A stretch of DNA of 64,000 nt from Croceicoccus sp. YJ47. GTDB taxonomy: Bacteria > Pseudomonadota > Alphaproteobacteria > Sphingomonadales > Sphingomonadaceae. The stretch is taken from positions 2,592,501-2,656,500 of the forward strand of contig NZ_CP067087.1 of NCBI RefSeq assembly GCF_016745095.1, written 5' to 3'. Shown here in pieces: positions 9,262 through 16,494 of this stretch. The translations under genes and the position numbers were made by a program. Numbering within the stretch: position 1 is the first letter of the stretch; each line of letters begins with the position of its first letter. The notes beneath the pieces are model-generated. The model was given only the letters and a program-made list of their open reading frames with translations. It had not been told where the DNA came from and ran no database searches.

Positions 9262-9738
9262 ATGACAGCCCGAACCCGTACAGGTGCGCGGCGCATGCTC
9301 GCCTCGTCCGCCGCGATATTCGTCGCGGCCTGCGCCGGTGTCGCGCAGGCGGCCAGTTTTACCATGTATCGCGATCCCAATTGCGGGTGCTGTCTCGGCT
9401 GGGCCGATCATGTGGAGAAGGCTGGGAAACACGATGTAAAGGCCATCGACCATCCCGACATGGCATCGGTGAAGGCGAAAAATGGCGTGCCGGGCGACCT
9501 TGTGTCGTGCCACACCGCCATCGTGGACGGCTATGTCATCGAAGGGCACGTGCCCGCCGCCGATGTCGAACGCCTGCTGTCCGAACGTCCGGCCGGTGTC
9601 GCGGGGCTCGCCGTCGCGGGCATGCCGATGGGTTCGCCCGGCATGGAGAACGGCCCCCATCGCCAGCCCTACAAGGTCATCGCGTTCGGTCCGAAGGGCC
9701 GCAGCGTGTGGGCCAGCCACGGCGGGAACGCATCGTGA
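9262..9738 (+). CDS. DUF411 metal-binding protein with NCGCC motif
   Basis: A 158-residue exported DUF411 protein. Members are found in heavy-metal clusters and are thought to bind copper or related metals, but the mechanism is not established. A signal peptide (residues 1-30, ending VAQA) leads into YRDPNCGCCLGWADHV, with the family's CGCC at 41-44, then GDLVSCHTAIVDGYVIEGHVP. Start choice: GGAAGGA at 9247-9253 is eight bases before the ATG at 9262; in-frame ATGs at 9235 and 9256 are alternatives. It follows csoR by 47 bases, and its stop overlaps the next gene's GTG (GTGA), implying coupled translation. Confidence 0.86.
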   Translation: MTARTRTGARRMLASSAAIFVAACAGVAQAASFTMYRDPNCGCCLGWADHVEKAGKHDVKAIDHPDMASVKAKNGVPGDLVSCHTAIVDGYVIEGHVPAADVERLLSERPAGVAGLAVAGMPMGSPGMENGPHRQPYKVIAFGPKGRSVWASHGGNAS

Positions 9739-10505
9739 AACACAATGCCGCACAGAAGAAAACCGCCACTGTGTACCGGATGGTCATGCCCGAGCATGTC
9801 TGCCCCTACGGATTGAAGACGGTCGACCTGCTCGAACGTGAAGGGTTCGCGGTGGACGACCACTACCTCGAAACGCGGGAGGAAACCGACGCGTTCAAGG
9901 AAAAGCACGGGGTCAAGACCACGCCGCAGACCTTCATCGATGGCAAGCGGATTGGCGGCTATGACGATTTGCGCGAATATTTCGGCAAGTCGGTGCAGAA
10001 GGAGGGCGAAACCAGCTATCAGCCGGTGATCGCCATTTTCGGCGTCGCGTTCCTGCTGGGCCTCGCGGTGAGCTGGTACGTGTTCGGAACGATCTTCACC
10101 GTGCAGGCGATCGAATGGTTCGTCAGCCTGTCGATGGCGCTGCTCGCCATACAGAAGCTGCAGGATATCCGCAGCTTCTCGACCATGTTCCTCAATTACG
10201 ACCTGCTGGCGCGGCGATGGGTGCGCTATGGCTTCATCTACCCGTTCGGCGAGGCGCTGGCTAGCATATTGATGGTGGCGCATGCGTTGCCGATCGTGTC
10301 GGTGCCGGTGTCGCTCTTCATCGGAACCGTCGGCGCGATCAGCGTGTTCAAGGCCGTATATATCGACAAGCGCGAACTGAAATGCGCGTGCGTCGGCGGG
10401 GGCAGCAATGTTCCGCTCGGCTTCGTTTCGCTGACCGAGAACCTGTTCATGATCGGCATGGGCCTGTGGATGGGGGCCAAGGCGCTGGGCTGGGTCGTTC
10501 TGTAA
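9735..10505 (+). CDS. Glutaredoxin-MauE fusion membrane protein
   Basis: 256 residues with two parts. Residues about 10-88 form a glutaredoxin fold with a monothiol-type CPYG active site (23-26) and the glutathione-binding TTPQTFIDGKRIGGYDDL segment. Residues about 95-256 form a four-helix MauE/DoxX-like redox membrane domain containing a CAC pair near 217-219. The architecture suggests thiol electrons pass from the glutaredoxin to the membrane helices and on to a periplasmic partner, with the DUF411 protein next door an obvious candidate; that is inference. Translation begins at a GTG overlapping the previous stop. A CTAG at 10261 turns an AG pair into AS at a position where related proteins often have glycine. 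Confidence 0.82.
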   Translation: MKHNAAQKKTATVYRMVMPEHVCPYGLKTVDLLEREGFAVDDHYLETREETDAFKEKHGVKTTPQTFIDGKRIGGYDDLREYFGKSVQKEGETSYQPVIAIFGVAFLLGLAVSWYVFGTIFTVQAIEWFVSLSMALLAIQKLQDIRSFSTMFLNYDLLARRWVRYGFIYPFGEALASILMVAHALPIVSVPVSLFIGTVGAISVFKAVYIDKRELKCACVGGGSNVPLGFVSLTENLFMIGMGLWMGAKALGWVVL

Positions 10506-10556
10506 TCGCGTCCCGTCTGCGGCCAGGATATTTGAGGAATTTGAAGGAGCATCGAC

Positions 10557-11114
10557 ATGGCGAATGACCAATCCGGCGATACGTCCGGCGGCGGCGGCAA
10601 TTACTGGCGCTTCATGGCGATGGTGTCGACCTCCACGGTCATCATGTTCGGGCTCATGTATGCCAATACTTTCGATGCCGATCACATATTCTGGAGCGAG
10701 ACGCGTTTCTGGATGATGTTCGTGATGGGGGCGATGATGATGGTCGTCATGCTCCTTTTCATGTGGGGCATGTACAAGGACCGGACCCGGAATTTCATCA
10801 TTCTCGGCGTCGGGGTCGTCGTGTTTGCCCTTTCGCTCTGGCTCGTGCGGAGCCAGGCGACCGTGGACGACACCGAATACATGTCCGCGATGATCCCGCA
10901 TCATTCGATCGCCATCATGACGAGCGAGCGGGCGAGCCTCAAGGATCCGCGCGTGCGCAAGCTGGCGCATGACATCATCCTCGCGCAGCGCCGCGAAATT
11001 GCGCAGATGAAATATCTGATCGCCGACATCGAGGAGCACGGCATCCGCACGGAGGAACGCCTTCCCGAAGGCATGACCGTGCGGTCCGAAGGAACGTCGG
11101 GGGCAGGCCGATGA
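10557..11114 (+). CDS. DUF305-containing membrane protein
   Basis: 185 residues. Three hydrophobic segments lie in the first half: FMAMVSTSTVIMFGLMYA, MMFVMGAMMMVVMLLFMWG, and a third around FIILGVGVVVFALSLWL. They precede a periplasm-facing DUF305 helical bundle with the hallmark MIPHHSIAIMTSE. DUF305 proteins are ferritin-like and recur beside copper genes, and the HH and Met residues may bind metal. The ATG follows GAAGGAGC with good spacing. The stop overlaps the start of the lipoprotein gene (ATGA), so the four genes from DUF411 to the lipoprotein form one tightly packed unit. Confidence 0.83.
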   Translation: MANDQSGDTSGGGGNYWRFMAMVSTSTVIMFGLMYANTFDADHIFWSETRFWMMFVMGAMMMVVMLLFMWGMYKDRTRNFIILGVGVVVFALSLWLVRSQATVDDTEYMSAMIPHHSIAIMTSERASLKDPRVRKLAHDIILAQRREIAQMKYLIADIEEHGIRTEERLPEGMTVRSEGTSGAGR

Positions 11115-11596
11115 AAAGGCTCGTCACTGTCGCCGCCCTGTCCGCGCTGGCTCTTGCCGGGTGCAACCGCAATACGGCCATCGGCAACGACCGCGAAGCC
11201 GGGCGCGACCCGCCCGCGCAGGCCGCACCGATCAGGCCGGCTGGCTCTGCGCTACGGAACGTGTCGACCGCGCTCATCAAACCGGAAACGATGAGCGATG
11301 CCGACGTGGCCGCGATCGGCGGGACCGAAGGGCGATGCGTTTTCACGCTGACCGAGGTCAGTTTCCCGGCCTTCGTCTATACACCGGGGGAGCAGGGCTT
11401 CATCAAGCTCAATGGCACGCTCATTCCGCTCGACCCGGCGGGTGCCGACCGGTTCGAAAGTGGGCAATTGATCGTTACCACCCGGCTGCTCGACACGCGG
11501 GGTAATGCCGGATTGCGGGGCCTGGAGATGATCGTGGTTCCGCCCGGTGCCGGGGACGAGCTGGGGTATCGCGGCTATACCAGCTGCGACGGCTGA
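11111..11596 (+). CDS. Putative lipoprotein of the copper island
   Basis: 161 residues with a lipobox (LALAGC, Cys18) that predicts lipid anchoring. The mature part has no motif I recognise; it contains GGTEGRCVFTLTEVSFPAFVY and a C-terminal YTSCDG, so two mature cysteines could pair. Its start overlaps the upstream stop by four bases, which ties it to the copper-responsive operon and hints at a cell-envelope role in metal handling. No function should be assigned. It is the last gene of the unit. Confidence 0.8.
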   Translation: MKRLVTVAALSALALAGCNRNTAIGNDREAGRDPPAQAAPIRPAGSALRNVSTALIKPETMSDADVAAIGGTEGRCVFTLTEVSFPAFVYTPGEQGFIKLNGTLIPLDPAGADRFESGQLIVTTRLLDTRGNAGLRGLEMIVVPPGAGDELGYRGYTSCDG

Positions 11597-11929
11597 ACCG
11601 GCGGCGATCGTCTTCGCTACCCGTTTGTTAACCCTGCCCGGCGCACCGCAACGATCCGTGGCCGGTGCTCCGTAATCCCCGGTAATCCGAGGGAGAGGGG
11701 GTTGCCACCAGATCCGATCCATCGGGATGCGATTGCATCCGGATCGGACCGGCCTTCCTTTGCCGCGACCCTCGCTGCGGGATAACCCCTAGGGCGTTGC
11801 AGACGGCGGTTTTACGCAATTTGAGGTAACTCCTGTCGGCACGCAACGGATGGATCGAAAACCTTCCCGATTTTCGACATCTCCCGATCGCTTGCCGATC
11901 ACCGGGTTCGGGGAGGACAGGAGTAGTAA
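11597..11929. other. Intergenic region with strong hairpin before response regulator
   Basis: A 333-base gap. At 11714-11747 sits a nested inverted repeat: outer arms CCGATCC / GGATCGG and inner arms GGATGC / GCATCC around GATT. It has no clean T-run after it, so it may be a weak terminator of the copper operon or a structured RNA element. A CTAG lies at 11788. The ribosome site of the next gene (GGGGAGGACAGGAG) ends the gap. I see no coding sequence. Confidence 0.55.
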
Positions 11930-12361
11930 ATGGCGCGCATCATTTTGGCCGAAGACGACGAGATCGTCGGGGAAATCGTCCGCGATACGCTGATGGATGC
12001 GGGCCATGCCGTCGGCTGGTGCAAGGATGGCCGGTCGGCGCTCGATGCCATTCGGTTTCGCCCGCCGCATCTCGCCATCCTCGATCAACGCATGCCTGAA
12101 ATGTCCGGGATCGAAGTGCTGCGCTCCATGCGGATCAGCAAGGAACTCGCCATGGTTCCGGTCCTCATGCTTACCGCGGTGCGCACCGATGCGGATCAAT
12201 CGATCGCCTATTACGACGGGGCGGACGATTACATCACGAAACCCTGCAACATGGAGCAATTGCTGTTCCGCGCGGACCGCCTGATACAGGGTGCGATGCG
12301 CCGCATTTCGGGCATGGAAGGCATGCCGCAATTCGGCAAGATGGTCGCGCGTCCGGTCTGA
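11930..12361 (+). CDS. Single-domain response regulator
   Basis: A 143-residue CheY-like receiver with no output domain. The acidic pocket (EDDE, residues 8-11), the phospho-acceptor Asp52 in ILDQRMPEMSG, Thr82 and Lys104 (YITKP) are all present, so it should be phosphorylatable. A roughly 25-residue tail (MEGMPQFGKMVARPV) follows the fold. No histidine kinase is adjacent, so it is an orphan that could act in a phosphorelay or on a protein partner. It has a strong ribosome site and its own long upstream region. Confidence 0.9.
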   Translation: MARIILAEDDEIVGEIVRDTLMDAGHAVGWCKDGRSALDAIRFRPPHLAILDQRMPEMSGIEVLRSMRISKELAMVPVLMLTAVRTDADQSIAYYDGADDYITKPCNMEQLLFRADRLIQGAMRRISGMEGMPQFGKMVARPV

Positions 12362-12437
12362 CCCTGTGGCGGGGCCGGAGATCCGCGGGACCGGTAACCG
12401 CGTTATCGGCGGCCGGGGGATCAGATTGCCCGCAGGA

Positions 12438-13094
12438 TCACCGGATCTGACAATCGGGCGACAGGCGGAAATCGAGGTAATTGTCGACAGAGCGCATGAG
12501 CTCGTCGAATTCATGCTCGAAAAAATGGTTCGCGCGCGGAATCTCGTCGTGGTGAATGGTGATGTGCTTCTGCGTGCGCAGCTTGTCGACGAGCTTCTGC
12601 ACCGAAGACGGCGTCACCACCGTATCGGCGGCACCCTGAATCATGATGCCGGACGCGGGGCAGGGCGCCAGGAACGAGAAATCGTACATGTTTGCGGGCG
12701 GCGCGATGGAGATGAAGCCGCGAATTTCCGGGCGCCGCATCATCAGCTGCATCCCGATGAGCGCGCCAAAACTGACGCCCGCGATCCACGTGACCTGTGC
12801 CTCGGGATGGACCGACTGCACCCAGTCGAGCGCGCTGGCCGCATCGGACAATTCGCCGACGCCATTGTCGAAACTGCCCTGGCTGCGACCGACGCCGCGA
12901 AAGTTGAAGCGCAGGACGGCGAAACCGCGCGCGGCAAAATCCTTGAACAGGGCTTGCGTGATACGCTCGTTCATGGTGCCGCCGCCCTGCGGATGCGGGT
13001 GCAATATCATGGCAAGCGGCGCACGCGGACGCGGGGCGGGATGATAACGGCCTTCTAGGCGGCCTTCGGGACCGGGAAAAATAACGGCTGGCAT
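12438..13094 (-). CDS. Alpha/beta hydrolase
   Basis: A 218-residue small serine hydrolase of the dienelactone-hydrolase-like group common in proteobacteria. It begins PGPEGRLEGRYHP, contains HPHPQGGGTM, the RFNFRGVGRSQG strand-loop, a nucleophile elbow GVSFGA (Ser108), an acidic residue in GAADTVV, and a late histidine in RANHFFE. The substrate is unknown. It is monocistronic and divergent from the cysteine desulfurase genes. A CTAG at 13052 encodes a conserved leucine (rare CTA codon), so this CTAG looks genuine. Confidence 0.88.
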   Translation of the reverse strand: MPAVIFPGPEGRLEGRYHPAPRPRAPLAMILHPHPQGGGTMNERITQALFKDFAARGFAVLRFNFRGVGRSQGSFDNGVGELSDAASALDWVQSVHPEAQVTWIAGVSFGALIGMQLMMRRPEIRGFISIAPPANMYDFSFLAPCPASGIMIQGAADTVVTPSSVQKLVDKLRTQKHITIHHDEIPRANHFFEHEFDELMRSVDNYLDFRLSPDCQIR

Positions 13095-13276
13095 GGGGTG
13101 ATGTCGTTACCTGATGCTGGCCCCATGCTGCGGCATTGTGGTCGAAGCGCGCACGGGGGTGTGATTTGTGGACGCAGCCTATATAGATGCGTTGCCAAAA
13201 AGAACAATGCGAACCGTCACCCGTTCCGCCTCCCGTTGCGGGGCGGGCGGGTACGTCATCGAACGGTGGAAACGCT

Positions 13277-14328
13277 CTGAACACAATTACCTATCTCGAC
13301 CACGCCGCCAGCGCGCCGATCCTGCCGCAGGCGCGCGATGCACTGCTGCGGGGCATGACGCTCAACGCCAATCCGAGCAGCCCGCATGCGCCGGGCCGTG
13401 CGGCGCGTGCCGCTCTCGAACAGGCGCGCGCCGACGTGGCCGATGCGCTGGGCTGGCAGGGCGAGATCGTCTTTACCAGCGGGGCGAGCGAGGCTCTGTC
13501 GATTGCGCTGCATCGTTCGCATGCGACGCGGCGGATCGTGAGCCAAGTGGAGCACGATGCCGTCATGCGGCATGCGACGGGCGCGGCGCGGATTCCCGTC
13601 GGCGTCGCGGGCATGATCGCGCCCGGCGATCTTCCCGATGTGACCGATGCGCTGGTCGCGATACAACAGGTCAACAATGAAACGGGCGTCATTCAACCGC
13701 TCGACGCGCTTGGCGATGCGATCCGGGCGGGCGGCGGGCTGCTGCTGGCCGATTGTTCGCAAGGGGCGGGGAAAATCCCGATGCCGGCTGCGGACATGGC
13801 GGTGATCTCCGCGCATAAATTTGGCGGACCGACGGGCATCGGGGCGCTGCTGTTGCGCGATTTCGGGATGATCGCGCCCGATGGAGGGCAGGAACGCGGC
13901 TATCGCGGGGGGACGGAAAACGTGCCTGGCGCGATGGCGATGGCCGCCGCATTGCAGGCCGGACATGGCTGGATGCGGGAAGCTCTGCGACTGCGCAGCA
14001 GGCTGGAGAACGCGATCATCGATGCGGGCAGGAGGTCGTCGCCGACCGCAGCCCGCGCATCGCGACCATCGGGTCCTACCGCCTGCCCGGCGTGGCCGCG
14101 GCGGTGCAGCTTATCCGACTCGACAGCGCAGGGATCGCGGTGTCGGCTAGGAGCGCCTGTTCCTCCGGTTCGCTCCGGACGAGCCACGTGCTCTCGGCCA
14201 TGGGGATGGATGACAAGAGCGCGGGCGAGGTCATCCGCGTGTCCATCGGGCCCGACACGCGAGATGCCGACATCGACCGATTCCTCGACGTGTGGGGCGA
14301 TATTGCGCGGGGACGGCGGCGGCCATGA
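13277..14328 (+). pseudogene. Cysteine desulfurase 1 (IscS/NifS family), frameshifted
   Basis: A PLP-dependent cysteine desulfurase interrupted by a frameshift. The first frame runs NTITYLDHAASAPIL, QQVNNETGVIQP and the PLP lysine loop SAHKFGGPTGIG up to ENAIIDAG at about 14029. The family sequence then resumes in another frame (EVVADRSPRIATIG...VSARSACSSGS...HVLSAMGMDD) to the stop at 14326-14328. Adding one base near 14029-14031 restores one chain, and that restored stop overlaps the next gene's ATG (ATGA), arguing that the second frame is the natural one. The catalytic loop reads SARSACSSG where the family has SAGSACSSG, because of a CTAG at 14147. The start is unclear: there is no ATG/GTG/TTG at the domain edge (CTG at 13277; in-frame ATG at 13187). 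Confidence 0.8.
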
Positions 14329-15413
14329 TCTATCTCGATTATCAGGCGACGACGCCGCTTGCGCCCGAAGCGCGCGAGGCGATGGTGCGCTGGCTGGACG
14401 GGCCGGATGGCACTGGCTTCGGCAATCCGCACAGCCCGCATCGCCTGGGACGGATGGCGGCGGCGGCGGTGGACATCGCCCGCGAACAGGTGGCGGCGCT
14501 CTTCCCGCCGGGCGGACAGGTCGTTTTCACATCCGGCGCGACCGAGGCGATCAACCTCGCCATGCGGGGCACGGTACGGGCGGGCGACGAACGGCCGGTG
14601 GCGATCAGTGCGATCGAACATGCCGCCGTGCGCGATACCGCCGCGGCCCTCGGCGTCCCGGTGCACGAATTGCCGGTCGGTGACGACGGCGTGGTGGCCG
14701 CCGACGCCCCCTGGCCGGACGCGACGCGGCTCGTCGCGCTCATGCAGGTCAATAATGAGATCGGCACGGTGCAACCGGTCGGCGCTTTGGCGGAACGGGC
14801 ACGGGCGGATGGCGCGCTGATGCTGTGCGACGCGGTGCAGGCGGCGGGGCGCATGCCGGTCGCCCATGCCGACCTCATCTCGGTATCGGCGCACAAGCTG
14901 CACGGGCCGAAGGGGATCGGCGCGCTATGGGTGCGCGACGGGGTGACGCTCGATCCGCAGATCACCGGCGGGGGGCAGCAGGACGGCATGCGTTCCGGCA
15001 CGCTCAGCCCCGCATTATGCACAGGGTTCGGGGCGGCGGCGGCGCTGGCCATCACCCGGATGGAGGAGGATGCCGCGCATGTTGGTCGTCTTTTCGACAG
15101 GGCGCGCGCATGGTTCGCAGGCTGGACTCTCAACGGGAGCGAGGCGCTGCGCTGGCGCGGGAACCTCAATCTCAGGCGCGACGGGCTGGACGTGGCCCGG
15201 CTCATGTCCGAGGTGCGCGAGGTCGCTTTTTCCGCCGGTTCCGCATGCGCGTCGGGATCGGGCCTACCCAGCCATGTCTTGCAGGCCATCGGATTGACTG
15301 ACACAAAGGCGAAACAATCGATCCGGCTCGGGTTCGGACGCTACACACGGGAAGAGGATCTGGAACATGCCGCGGCCTTGATACAGGCGGCGGCGAAGCA
15401 ACAGGGATTCTGA
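14325..15413 (+). CDS. Cysteine desulfurase 2 (IscS/NifS family)
   Basis: A 362-residue class-V aminotransferase-fold enzyme that removes sulfur from cysteine for FeS cluster or thio-cofactor assembly. It is complete: MIYLDYQATTPLAPEA, TSGATEAINLA, QVNNEIGTVQP, the PLP lysine in SAHKLHGPKGIGA, and the catalytic loop SAGSACASGSG. It is somewhat shorter than housekeeping IscS (about 400 residues). Its ATG overlaps the restored stop of the upstream homologue, and a ferredoxin gene follows four bases after its stop. The trio looks like a dedicated sulfur-transfer unit without a scaffold gene in the window. Confidence 0.92.
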   Translation: MIYLDYQATTPLAPEAREAMVRWLDGPDGTGFGNPHSPHRLGRMAAAAVDIAREQVAALFPPGGQVVFTSGATEAINLAMRGTVRAGDERPVAISAIEHAAVRDTAAALGVPVHELPVGDDGVVAADAPWPDATRLVALMQVNNEIGTVQPVGALAERARADGALMLCDAVQAAGRMPVAHADLISVSAHKLHGPKGIGALWVRDGVTLDPQITGGGQQDGMRSGTLSPALCTGFGAAAALAITRMEEDAAHVGRLFDRARAWFAGWTLNGSEALRWRGNLNLRRDGLDVARLMSEVREVAFSAGSACASGSGLPSHVLQAIGLTDTKAKQSIRLGFGRYTREEDLEHAAALIQAAAKQQGF

Positions 15414-15417
15414 ACCG

Positions 15418-15753
15418 ATGGTCTGCGTCAATATCACCACCGCCAAGGGCGAGACCGTCAAGGCCGAGGGCGAGGACGGCGCGAGCCTCCTCGAAACGGC
15501 GCAGGCCGCGGGCATGCCGCTCGAAGGGACGTGCGAGGGGCAGATGGCCTGCTCCACCTGCCACGTTGTCGTCGCGCCCGAATGGTTCGACCGCCTGCCG
15601 CCTGCGACCGAGGATGAGGAAGACATGCTCGACCTCGCCGCGGGAGTGCAGCGCACGAGCCGCCTGTCGTGTCAGATCCTTCTCGACCCCGGGCTCGACG
15701 GGCTCGCCATTTCCATCCCGCTCGATTCGCACGACATGCGCGGCGTGGGATAG
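15418..15753 (+). CDS. fdx: 2Fe-2S ferredoxin (adrenodoxin type)
   Basis: 111 residues. Four cluster cysteines fit the C-x5-C-x2-C-x36-C pattern: Cys39, Cys45, Cys48 and Cys85 (GTCEGQMACSTCHV ... RLSCQI). Adrenodoxin-type ferredoxins of this kind donate electrons in isc-style FeS assembly or to P450s. The location four bases after a cysteine desulfurase favours FeS biogenesis. The stop is TAG, and a bidirectional terminator follows. Confidence 0.94.
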   Translation: MVCVNITTAKGETVKAEGEDGASLLETAQAAGMPLEGTCEGQMACSTCHVVVAPEWFDRLPPATEDEEDMLDLAAGVQRTSRLSCQILLDPGLDGLAISIPLDSHDMRGVG

Positions 15754-15777
15754 GAGCCGGGCACCGCGATACGCATG

Positions 15778-15816
15778 AAAAAGCCCGCCGCGGCGTGATG
15801 CCGGGCGGGCCTTTTT
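15778..15816. terminator. Bidirectional rho-independent terminator
   Basis: Stem GCCCGCC (15783-15789) pairs with GGCGGGC (15804-15810), flanked by an A-run on the left and CTTTTT on the right. It sits between the convergent ferredoxin and DJ-1/PfpI genes and can serve both. Confidence 0.85.
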
Positions 15817-15836
15817 ACATGATCGCGCGCTGGCGC

Positions 15837-16382
15837 TTATGCCATGGCGGGCGATTTCGCATTTTCCACCGCATCGATGATGGCCTTGGAAAAGGCGGGA
15901 ATGTCATCCGGGTTGCGGCTGGTGATGAGATTGCCGTCGACGGCGACTTCCTTGTCCACCACGCTGGCACCTGCATTTTTGAGGTCGGTACGGACCGAGG
16001 GCCAGCTCGTCACGGTCTTGCCCTTCACCACGTCGGCCTCGACCAGCATCCACGGACCGTGGCAGATCGCGGCGACCGGCTTTCCCGCATTGGCGAAATC
16101 CTTGACGATCTTCACGGCCTTTTCCTCAAGCCGCAGGATGTCGGGATTGATCTGCCCGCCGGGAAGGACCAGAGCATCGTAATCGGCGACGTTCACTTGG
16201 TCGAGCGTCTTATCCACCTTGACCGTGTCGCCCCAGTCGCTCTGATCCCAACCCTTGATCTCGCCGCTTTCGGGGCTGGCGATGGTGACGGTCATGCCGG
16301 CATCCTCGAAATTAGCCTTGGGCTTCATGAGTTCGCTCTGCTCGAACCCGTTGGTCGCCATGATGAGAATCTGTTTGGCCAT
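15837..16382 (-). CDS. DJ-1/PfpI family protein (type 1 glutamine amidotransferase-like)
   Basis: 181 residues of the PfpI/YhbO subfamily, linked to stress protection and glyoxalase or deglycase-like activity. The nucleophile elbow AICHGPW holds Cys107 followed by His108, with LVLPGGQINPD upstream and TSWPSVRTDLKNAGA downstream. The ATG follows CAAGGAG. It is a single gene with its own terminator, divergent from parC. Confidence 0.92.
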   Translation of the reverse strand: MAKQILIMATNGFEQSELMKPKANFEDAGMTVTIASPESGEIKGWDQSDWGDTVKVDKTLDQVNVADYDALVLPGGQINPDILRLEEKAVKIVKDFANAGKPVAAICHGPWMLVEADVVKGKTVTSWPSVRTDLKNAGASVVDKEVAVDGNLITSRNPDDIPAFSKAIIDAVENAKSPAMA

Positions 16383-16494
16383 GATTGTAACTCCTTGAAT
16401 CGCTTTGTTTGCGTGTTGCCTTTGAAACGGATGGGGGACGGGATGCGTTCCGCCATTTGCCTCGGCCCGTCGTGCTGCTAAGCCGGTTCGTGCG

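Noticed and set aside
13168-13200. Promoter for the desulfurase genes at TATATAG
   Set aside because: The AT-rich hexamer is present but no -35 element at proper spacing could be assigned.
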